Assembly: GCF_001668725.1 (NCBI RefSeq)
Contig: NZ_LZKL01000128.1
Coordinates: 1-50,549, forward strand
From: Mycobacterium sp. E787
GTDB lineage: Bacteria > Actinomycetota > Actinomycetes > Mycobacteriales > Mycobacteriaceae
Reading direction: 5' to 3'
Length of the DNA: 50,549 bases
Below the pieces are notes generated by a model, which worked only from the letters and a program-made list of their open reading frames with translations, had not been told where the DNA came from and made no database searches. Below, piece by piece: positions 25,852 to 32,129 of this stretch (the first letter of the stretch is position 1; the number at the start of each line of letters is the position of its first letter). A program made the translations under genes and the position numbers.

Positions 25852-25871
25852 GGCAATAAGTTTAAATTGCC
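25852..25871. repeat. AT-rich inverted repeat after embB
   Basis: GGCAAT (25852-25857) and ATTGCC (25866-25871) form a 6-bp dyad around AAGTTTAA, 21 bp after the embB stop. The surroundings are AT-rich compared with the rest of the window. It may be an operator or a weak terminator. Confidence 0.3.
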
Positions 25872-25945
25872 GTGCCATTAATTCGTCATCCGTCGAATAC
25901 CTCACGAAATTGACGTTCCGGTAATTCGCGCGCAAATGTTTATTC

Positions 25946-25963
25946 GGTCAATCGCGGGTCAAT
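25946..25963 (+). promoter_or_regulatory. 11-bp-period direct repeat GGTCAAT upstream of secreted-protein gene
   Basis: GGTCAAT occurs at 25946-25952 and 25957-25963, separated by CGCG. A 7-bp unit repeating at 11 bp is the arrangement bound by OmpR/PhoP-family response regulators. It overlaps a possible -10 (TACCTA, 25963-25968) and lies about 50-70 bp before ATG 26015. Binding by a specific regulator is not shown. Confidence 0.35.
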
Positions 25964-26014
25964 ACCTATTTCCCCCGTGGGTTAACTGACACATGCGTTA
26001 AAAAGGTGACCCGA

Positions 26015-26521
26015 ATGCGTACGCTGATTCGATTAGGCACTTGCACGGCGGCAATGACGGTGGCGGTCTTTCCGGCGGCCACCTATGAGATTGTCGAGGC
26101 GGCCGCCCAGGGCGGCACCACGGTCGTTCTCGACAGTTACGAGCGGCGCTGCGATTTCAGCCAGGTGACGGAGGCGGCGTGGATCCCGCGGCCGCCCGAG
26201 GGCACCGGCTCGGCGCTCATCAGCGCCTCCGGTTCGAGAGCAGTCGCGCAGGTGCACGTGGCGATCCCCGACGAACCGGGGGCACATTACGACGTCGGCC
26301 TCATCCAGGAACCCCGCCCGTCGTCGGCGACCTGCGGTCCCGGGGATCCCGGCACCGCCTTTACGGGAATGGACACCGACGGCGCCGGCAACGCGACGGT
26401 GACCGTTCAGGACGCCATTCGCCCGGGCACGACGGGCGTCTGGGTAATTGTCGAACGCGCAAACCCGAACTCGCAAAATCCGGCCGAGTTCTACACGTCC
26501 GAATTCCTGGTGCCGGTATAA
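26015..26521 (+). CDS. Small secreted protein of unknown function
   Basis: This 168-residue protein begins MRTLIRLGTCTAAMTVAVFPAAT, a short positive n-region plus hydrophobic core typical of a signal peptide, with cleavage possibly near the alanine run at residues ~20-31. The mature part is beta-rich with two cysteines (YERRCDF and SSATCGPG) that could form a disulphide. I do not recognise the family. ATG 26015 follows AAAAAGG at 9 bp spacing; GTG 26006 overlaps that ribosome site and is less likely. It stands alone behind AT-rich DNA after embB, where M. tuberculosis has Rv3796. Confidence 0.6.
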   Translation: MRTLIRLGTCTAAMTVAVFPAATYEIVEAAAQGGTTVVLDSYERRCDFSQVTEAAWIPRPPEGTGSALISASGSRAVAQVHVAIPDEPGAHYDVGLIQEPRPSSATCGPGDPGTAFTGMDTDGAGNATVTVQDAIRPGTTGVWVIVERANPNSQNPAEFYTSEFLVPV

Positions 26522-26537
26522 CTCGGGTGGGCAGCGG

Positions 26538-26774
26538 TCACCTCGTGACCCGATGGCCCGCCCGGTCGTCGGCCCGTTGTTGTTCGGCCGCGGTGACGAC
26601 GAGCGCGTCCGATCCCGGAAACACCGTGGCGACATGGCCGTTGGCGAGCCAGCGCACCACGTAGGGCGGTGCCCCGTCGGCCCCGTGCACCTCCGTGATC
26701 AGCCCACGCTGATCCGCCAACTCCGTCGTCGTGCCCTTGATCACGAGCCAGTCGCCCACGTTCGCCTTCATCAT
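26538..26774 (-). CDS. DUF1918 protein, Rv0569-like
   Basis: This 78-residue DUF1918 protein reads MMKANVGDWLVIKGTTT, then QRGLITEVHGADGAPPYVVRWL and HVATVFPGSDALVV, closely like Rv0569 and Rv2302 of M. tuberculosis. The fold is a small SH3-like barrel; molecular function is unknown. Rv0569 belongs to the DosR dormancy regulon, and a DosR-like palindrome lies 110 bp upstream here (26884-26897). AGAGGAG is 3 bp before ATG 26774 and 6 bp before ATG 26771, so either could be used. It is divergent from the membrane-FHA-CRP operon. Confidence 0.85.
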   Translation of the reverse strand: MMKANVGDWLVIKGTTTELADQRGLITEVHGADGAPPYVVRWLANGHVATVFPGSDALVVTAAEQQRADDRAGHRVTR

Positions 26775-26883
26775 CGACTCCTCTAGATCGTTGACTTCAG
26801 GGTCGATCATGCGACGCGGCGGGCCTGCAGAGGGAGGGCCATAGGTCACCGTCGACGTGCGAGGACGAACGCCCCGCACGGAC

Positions 26884-26897
26884 GGGACTTCGGTCCC
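26884..26897. promoter_or_regulatory. DosR-like palindrome between DUF1918 gene and membrane-FHA-CRP operon
   Basis: GGGACTTCGGTCCC matches 12 of the 14 core positions of the DosR consensus TTSGGGACTWWAGTCCCSAA. The central bases are TC rather than WW, followed by G instead of A; the outer flanks match poorly. It lies 69 bp before ATG 26967 and 109 bp before the DUF1918 start, so it could serve both directions. As RNA it would also form a 5-bp stem with a UUCG tetraloop. Confidence 0.5.
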
Positions 26898-26966
26898 TAT
26901 TTCCGCGCTTCGGTCAAATGGTCCGATGCAGGTGTCTGGTAACGACGGGGGGTGAAAGGCACGCCG

Positions 26967-27434
26967 ATGAACGCATCATCACAGTCGCTGGCAAGTACAC
27001 GCTTTTTCGCGCGCGTGCTGGGTCCTTTCCTCGTCATCGTCGACGTCACGGCGGTGGCGCGCGCTTCGGACATGCAGACGCTGCTGTCGCAGTTCGAAGC
27101 GAATTCGATGTGGGCGTTCGTCACCGGCGCCTTCATTCTGCTGTTCGGGCTGATCCTGGTCGCCGCGCACCAATATTGGAATGGCGCCGCGGCTATCCTC
27201 GTTTCCTCGCTGGGCTGGCTGATCGTGCTGCGCGGGCTGCTCTTGGTGGCATTTCCGAAGGCATTCGTTGCCGTGGCCGACAGCATGATCGGCGCGCAGG
27301 GCTGGTGGATTTCGCTGTGCATCGTCTTCGCCCTGATCGGCGTCTACCTGACCTACTTCGGCTGGGCCACTGCACCGGGCCGGCCGGCCTCGCACGCGAC
27401 GACCGCAACGCCGGACCTTCCCCGGGCAGCGTGA
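26967..27434 (+). CDS. Four-helix membrane protein of unknown function
   Basis: This 155-residue protein has four hydrophobic segments, roughly residues 16-32 (ARVLGPFLVIVDVTAVA), 48-68 (MWAFVTGAFILLFGLILVAA), 75-96 (AAAILVSSLGWLIVLRGLLLVA) and 112-135 (WWISLCIVFALIGVYLTYFGW). I do not recognise a catalytic motif. ATG 26967 follows GAAAGG; GTG 26952 overlaps that ribosome site. Its stop overlaps the GTG of the FHA gene (GTGA), so the two are translationally coupled. A DosR-like site lies upstream. Confidence 0.72.
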   Translation: MNASSQSLASTRFFARVLGPFLVIVDVTAVARASDMQTLLSQFEANSMWAFVTGAFILLFGLILVAAHQYWNGAAAILVSSLGWLIVLRGLLLVAFPKAFVAVADSMIGAQGWWISLCIVFALIGVYLTYFGWATAPGRPASHATTATPDLPRAA

Positions 27435-27877
27435 TCACGCCGGTGACAACGTCAGCGCCCGACGAGAGCACCGCCGACATCGGCGCGGCTCTGCACGCCA
27501 ACCTGAGCGACGAGTTCGACACGTCGACGGCCGTCGCCGACGCGGCCGTCGAGGACATGGCCACGATGGGTCGGGGCTCGGGCGTGCTCGTCGTGAAGCG
27601 GGGCCCCAACGCCGGGTCGCAGTTTCTCTTGCAACAGCCCATCATGTCGGCGGGGCGGCATCCGGCCAGCGACATCTTCCTCGACGACATCACGGTCAGC
27701 CGCAGGCACGCCGAATTCCGAAGGGAGAACGGCAAATTCCGCGTCGTCGACCTCGGCAGCCTGAACAGCACCTACCTCAACCGCCAACCCGTCGACTCGG
27801 CGGTGCTCGCCGACGGCGACGAGATCCAGATCGGCAACTTCCGCCTGGTTTTCCTCACCGGGCCGACGACCGGCTGA
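27431..27877 (+). CDS. GarA-like FHA-domain protein
   Basis: This 148-residue protein closely resembles GarA (Rv1827) in its FHA domain: LVVKRGPNAGSQFLL, SAGRHPASDIFLDDITVSRRHAEF and VDSAVLADGDEIQIGNFRLVFLTGP. The phosphothreonine-binding Arg76, Ser90 and His93 are present. Two differences stand out: the N-terminal ETTSVF phospho-switch of GarA, targeted by PknB/PknG, is missing, and GSLNGTY reads GSLNSTY. GarA regulates glutamate metabolism enzymes; this paralogue may bind another kinase substrate. It overlaps the membrane-protein gene and is 20 bp before the CRP gene. Confidence 0.85.
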   Translation: MITPVTTSAPDESTADIGAALHANLSDEFDTSTAVADAAVEDMATMGRGSGVLVVKRGPNAGSQFLLQQPIMSAGRHPASDIFLDDITVSRRHAEFRRENGKFRVVDLGSLNSTYLNRQPVDSAVLADGDEIQIGNFRLVFLTGPTTG

Positions 27878-27897
27878 CACCGGCGAGGAGGGCCTTC

Positions 27898-28644
27898 GTG
27901 AGCGCTGCAGACCGGATCCTGATTCAGCTCCTCAGCGAGGCCGGCATATTGGGTCACATCGAACCGGAGACGGCGTCCGCGATGATCAGGCAGCTGCAGG
28001 CGTCCGAATTCAAACCGGGGCAGGTCATTTTCGCCCAAGGCGACCCCGGCGATCGGGTTTACATCATCGTCACGGGCAAGGTCAAGATCAGCCTGAGGGG
28101 TCCCGGTGAGCGTGAGAATCTCCGGGCGATCATGGGCCCGGCGGACGTCTTCGGCGAGCTGGCGGTGTTCGACCCCGGTCCCCGGTCCTGCACCGCGACG
28201 GCAATCACTGACGTTCGCGCGGTGTGGCTGAACCGCGCCACCTTGCACGCGTGGATAGCCCGCCGGCCGGTGATCGCCGAGCAGCTGCTGCGGGCACTGA
28301 ACCAGCGGCTGCGACAAACCGAGGATCAACTCATCGAACTGATCTCCAGCGATGTGGCCACCCGCGTGGCGCGCCAATTGTTGCTGTTGGCCGAGCGCTT
28401 TGGTACCCGGGACCGCGACGGGCTGCGCGTCGCGCACGAGCTCAGCCAGGACGAGATGGCGCAGCTCGTCGGCGCCGACCGGGTATCGGTCAACAAGGCG
28501 CTCGGCGATTTCGCATCTCGCGGCTGGATCACGTTGCAGGGCAAGGGCGTTCTGATCACCGACGCCGACGGGCTCGCCGGCCGCGCCGCGGCGGGCGCGG
28601 CCGCGGGCGTGTACCGGCGGCGCCCCCTGCGCGCCACCGCATGA
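27898..28644 (+). CDS. CRP/FNR-family regulator, paralogue of mycobacterial Crp
   Basis: This 248-residue protein is similar to mycobacterial Crp (Rv3676) along its length. The cyclic-nucleotide pocket FGELAVFDPGPRSC (residues 85-98, Arg96 and Ser97) is intact, so cAMP binding is plausible. In the recognition helix, Crp has SRETVNKAL and this protein has DRVSVNKAL: Arg195 is kept, but the glutamate that reads the TGTGA box is Val196. DNA specificity is therefore probably altered. An Ala/Arg-rich tail of about 25 residues follows the winged helix. GAGGAGG lies upstream of GTG 27898. It is the last gene of the membrane-FHA-CRP operon. Confidence 0.87.
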   Translation: MSAADRILIQLLSEAGILGHIEPETASAMIRQLQASEFKPGQVIFAQGDPGDRVYIIVTGKVKISLRGPGERENLRAIMGPADVFGELAVFDPGPRSCTATAITDVRAVWLNRATLHAWIARRPVIAEQLLRALNQRLRQTEDQLIELISSDVATRVARQLLLLAERFGTRDRDGLRVAHELSQDEMAQLVGADRVSVNKALGDFASRGWITLQGKGVLITDADGLAGRAAAGAAAGVYRRRPLRATA

Positions 28645-28698
28645 GAATTGGCCCGAGTGTCCTTCACTCGACGTCGCCCCTGTAATACCGTCGCGGGC

Positions 28699-30489
28699 AT
28701 GAGCGACTACGCCCCGGAGGCGGTGGACCGGCTGCCGTTCTCCACCGAAGAAAAGTCGCAGCGCTATCGGACGGACAGCTACCGGGGGGCCGTGGGCCTC
28801 AACTGGTACCGCACCGATCCCACCCTGCGGTCCACCATGGCCTACTACCTGCGGCCCGACGAATTGGCCGTGGTGGAGCCGCATCTCACCCGCATCGGTG
28901 ACCTGATGGGCGGCCCGGTGGCGCGCTGGGCCGAGGAGACCGACCGCAACCCGCCCCGGCTGGAGCGCTACGACCGGTGGGGACACGACATCAGCCGGGT
29001 CGTCATGCCGGAGTCGTTCACCCAGTCCAAGCGCGCGGTGCTGGATGCGCAGCAGGCCCTGCGGGACGCGGCGCGGGCCGCCCAGGTGAGCTCGGGCCTG
29101 GCGTTGTTCGCGTCCAACTATCTGCTCAATCAGGCCGACATCGGGATGGGCTGCGCGCTGGGCACCGGCGGCGGGATGGTCCAGTCCCTGGTGGCCGCCT
29201 ACGCCCCACCCGACGTGGCCGAGCACGTGCTGGCCAAGTTCGCCTCCGGTGAATGGGCGGGCGAGACGGCGCAACTCCTGACGGAACGCACCGGCGGGTC
29301 CGACCTGGGCGCGCTGGAGACGACCGCCACCCGCGCGGGTGACGCCTGGCAGCTGAACGGCTTCAAGTGGTTCGCCTCCAACTGCGCGGGCGAGGCGTTC
29401 GTGGTGCTCGCGAAACCCGAAGGCGCGCCGGACTCCAGCCGCGGCGTCGCCAACTTCCTCGTGCTGCGCAACCGGCGTGACGGTTCGCGCAACGGGGTGC
29501 GGGTGCGCCGGCTCAAGGACAAGCTCGGTACCCGCTCGGTGGCCTCCGGCGAGGTCGAGTTCGTCGACGCCGAGGCGTTCCTGCTGGCCGAGCAGCCCGG
29601 CGCCGCAGAAGCGCAAGCGGGCCCGTCCGACGGTAAGGGGCTGGGCCGCATGATGGAGCTGACCAACGGGGCGCGACTCGGCATCGCCCAGTTCGCGCTG
29701 GGCAACGCGCGGCGTGCCCTTGTCGAGTCGCTGTGCTACGCCCGGCAGCGCCACGCGTTCGGCGGGGCGCTCATCGACAAGCCGCTGATGCGCCGAAAGC
29801 TGGCCGAGATGATCGTCGATGTCGAGGCGGCGCTGGCGCTGGTCTTCGACGGCACCGGAGCCGTCAACCACCGCCAGCCCCGCGGCGTGCGGCAGCGCAT
29901 CGCGGTGCCCGTCACCAAGCTCAAGGTGTGCCGGCTGGGGATCACCGCGGCGTCGGACGCGATCGAAATCCACGGCGGCAACGGCTATATCGAGACGTGG
30001 CCGGTCGCCCGGCTGCTGCGCGACGCGCAGGTGAACACCATCTGGGAGGGCCCGGACAACATCCTGTGCCTCGACGTGCGCCGCGGCATCGAGCGGGCCG
30101 CCGCGCACGAGGCGCTGCTGGCCCGGCTGCGCGACGCCGTCTCGGTTTCCCACGACGACGAGACCACCCGCCTGGTTGCGAGCCGCGTCGAGGACCTCGA
30201 CGCGGCGATCACCGCGTGGGGCAAGCTCGACGCCGCTGTGGCCGAGGCCCGGCTGTTCCCGCTGGCCCAGTTCATGGGCGACGTGTACGCGGGTGCGCTG
30301 CTCACCGAGCAGGCCGCGTGGGAGCGGGAGACCGGCGCCGGGCAGCGCAAGGCGCTCGTCGCGCGGCTGTACGCGCAGCGCTACCTCGCCGATCGGGGCC
30401 CGCTGCGCGGGATCGACGCGGAATCCGACGAGGCGCTGGAGCGGTTTGACGAGTTGGTCGAGGGCGCGTTCGCCGGCGAGCAGACGTAA
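28699..30489 (+). CDS. fadE35: Acyl-CoA dehydrogenase FadE35 (AidB-like)
   Basis: This 596-residue flavoprotein (Rv3797) has the extended AidB-like acyl-CoA dehydrogenase layout: an N-terminal extension, FAD-binding core (LTERTGGSDLGALETTATRAG to GFKWFASNC), ARLGIAQFALGNARRALVESLCYARQRHAFGGAL, and NTIWEGPDNILCLDV near the catalytic region. Its substrate is unknown. ATG 28699 (MSDYAPEAVD) is chosen; an upstream start at 28648 would overlap the promoter region. Its stop codon lies within a long hairpin shared with convergent accD4. Confidence 0.93.
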   Translation: MSDYAPEAVDRLPFSTEEKSQRYRTDSYRGAVGLNWYRTDPTLRSTMAYYLRPDELAVVEPHLTRIGDLMGGPVARWAEETDRNPPRLERYDRWGHDISRVVMPESFTQSKRAVLDAQQALRDAARAAQVSSGLALFASNYLLNQADIGMGCALGTGGGMVQSLVAAYAPPDVAEHVLAKFASGEWAGETAQLLTERTGGSDLGALETTATRAGDAWQLNGFKWFASNCAGEAFVVLAKPEGAPDSSRGVANFLVLRNRRDGSRNGVRVRRLKDKLGTRSVASGEVEFVDAEAFLLAEQPGAAEAQAGPSDGKGLGRMMELTNGARLGIAQFALGNARRALVESLCYARQRHAFGGALIDKPLMRRKLAEMIVDVEAALALVFDGTGAVNHRQPRGVRQRIAVPVTKLKVCRLGITAASDAIEIHGGNGYIETWPVARLLRDAQVNTIWEGPDNILCLDVRRGIERAAAHEALLARLRDAVSVSHDDETTRLVASRVEDLDAAITAWGKLDAAVAEARLFPLAQFMGDVYAGALLTEQAAWERETGAGQRKALVARLYAQRYLADRGPLRGIDAESDEALERFDELVEGAFAGEQT

Positions 30490-30530
30490 AAGCCCCCAAT
30501 TTCGGTTGAAAACAGGGGCTTTTGCGTCTG
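30481..30530. terminator. Strong bidirectional terminator between fadE35 and accD4
   Basis: The arms 30481-30496 (CAGACGTAAAAGCCCC) and 30515-30530 (GGGGCTTTTGCGTCTG) pair over 16 positions with one T-G wobble and an 18-nt loop. Each arm carries an A or T run beside the GC core. The fadE35 stop codon (30487-30489) is inside the left arm. It ends transcription from both sides. M. tuberculosis carries IS1557 (Rv3798) in this interval; here the two genes are only 58 bp apart. Confidence 0.85.
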
Positions 30531-30547
30531 CTCGGCGAAGAGAGCGG

Positions 30548-32122
30548 CTAGACCGGGATCAGGCCGTGCTTGCGGGCGACGCGGAACCACAGCTGCTTGT
30601 CCCGCAGCAGGCGCATCGACTTGCGCAGCAGCAGCCGGGTCTCGTGCGGGTCGATGACCGCGTCGATGAAGCCGCGCTCGGCCGCCGTCCACGGGATCGC
30701 CATGTTGAGGTTGTAGCCCTCGATGAAGTCCTTCTTGATCTGCTGCGCCTCGGGCGTGGTCGGGTCCGGGAACCTCTTCATCAGCAGCTGCGCGGCGCCC
30801 TCGGCGCCGATCACGGCGATCCGCGCGGTGGGCCAGGCGAAGTTGAAGTCGGCCGTCAGCTGCCGGGACCCCATCACGGCGTAGGCGCCGCCGTAGGACT
30901 TGCGTACCGTGATCGTCACCTTCGGCACGTCGGCCTCGACGACGGAGTACAGGAACCGGCCGCCGCGCTTGATGATGCCCCGCTTCTCCTCCTCGGCACC
31001 CGGCAGGAACCCGGGCGTGTCCACGACGAACACCAGCGGGATGTTGAATGCGTCGCAGAATCGGATGAACCGCGCCGCCTTGTCGGACGCCTCGTTGTCG
31101 ATCGCCCCCGACATGTGCATGGGCTGGTTGGCGATCACCCCGACCGGGTGGCCGTCGACGCGCGCGTACCCGGTGATGATGGCCGGCCCGTGCTGCGCGG
31201 CGACGTCGAGGAAATCGCCGTCGTCGAAGATGCGCAGCAGGATCTCGTGCATGTCGTAGGCCGCGTTGTCGGAGTCCGGCACGATCGCGTCGAGCTCCAG
31301 GTCGGTCGGGGTGATCTCCGGCTCCAGCCCGGGGTTGACGATCGGCGGCTTGTCGAAGCAGTTGGACGGCAGGAACGACAGGTAGTCGCGCACGTACTGG
31401 AACGCCTCCGCCTCGGAGTCGACCACCTGGTGGATGTTGCCGTAGCGGGCCTGGGCGTCGGAGCCGCCGAGCTCGTCGAGGGTGACCTCCTCGCCGGTGA
31501 CCTCACGGATCACGTCGGGCCCGGTGACAAAGAAGTAGCCCTGGTCGCGCACCGAGACGAGCAGATCGTCCTGGATCGGCGAATACACCGCTCCCCCAGC
31601 GCATTTGCCGAAGATGAGCGAGATCTGCGGCACCAGCCCGGACAGCGCCTCGTGGCGGCGGCCCAGCTCGGCGTACCACGCCAGCGAGGTGACCGCGTCC
31701 TGAATCCGGGCACCGCCCGAGTCCTGGATGCCGATGATCGGGCACCCGACCATCGCGCACCACTCCATCAGCCGCGCGACCTTGCGGCCGAACATCTCAC
31801 CGACGGTGCCCTGGAACACCGTCTGGTCGTGCGAGAACACCCCGACCGGCCGGCCGTCGATCATTGCGTGCCCCGTGACGCAGCCGTCCCCGTAGAGCGC
31901 GTTCGGGTCGTTCGGCGTCTTGGCCAGCGCTCCGATCTCGAAGAAGGTGCCCGGATCGACCAGCGCGTGCACGCGGGCGCGGGCGCTCGGGATGCCCTTC
32001 TTGTCGCGCTTGGCGGCGGCCTTCTCCCCGCCCGGCTCCTGGGCCAGTTCGAGGCGAGCGTGCAGCTCGGCCAGCTTTTCCGCGGTGGTGTGCTGAACGG
32101 GCGCCGGCACGGTTTCGGTCAC
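30548..32122 (-). CDS. accD4: Acyl-CoA carboxylase beta subunit AccD4
   Basis: This 524-residue carboxyltransferase (Rv3799c) carboxylates long-chain acyl-CoA to give the C26 alpha-branch substrate of Pks13, working with AccA3, AccD5 and AccE5. N- and C-half crotonase-like motifs are present: IQDSGGARIQD, GKCAGGAVYSP, and FVVDTPGFLPGAEEEKRGIIKRGG. The GTG start (32122) lies 7 bp after the pks13 stop codon, so it is the last gene of the fadD32-pks13-accD4 operon. Length matches the family. Confidence 0.96.
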   Translation of the reverse strand: MTETVPAPVQHTTAEKLAELHARLELAQEPGGEKAAAKRDKKGIPSARARVHALVDPGTFFEIGALAKTPNDPNALYGDGCVTGHAMIDGRPVGVFSHDQTVFQGTVGEMFGRKVARLMEWCAMVGCPIIGIQDSGGARIQDAVTSLAWYAELGRRHEALSGLVPQISLIFGKCAGGAVYSPIQDDLLVSVRDQGYFFVTGPDVIREVTGEEVTLDELGGSDAQARYGNIHQVVDSEAEAFQYVRDYLSFLPSNCFDKPPIVNPGLEPEITPTDLELDAIVPDSDNAAYDMHEILLRIFDDGDFLDVAAQHGPAIITGYARVDGHPVGVIANQPMHMSGAIDNEASDKAARFIRFCDAFNIPLVFVVDTPGFLPGAEEEKRGIIKRGGRFLYSVVEADVPKVTITVRKSYGGAYAVMGSRQLTADFNFAWPTARIAVIGAEGAAQLLMKRFPDPTTPEAQQIKKDFIEGYNLNMAIPWTAAERGFIDAVIDPHETRLLLRKSMRLLRDKQLWFRVARKHGLIPV

Positions 32123-32129
32123 TACTCGC

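Noticed and set aside
22842..25859. 1005-codon alternative frame over embB
   Set aside because: Arg/Gly/Ala-rich shadow of embB with no initiation signal.
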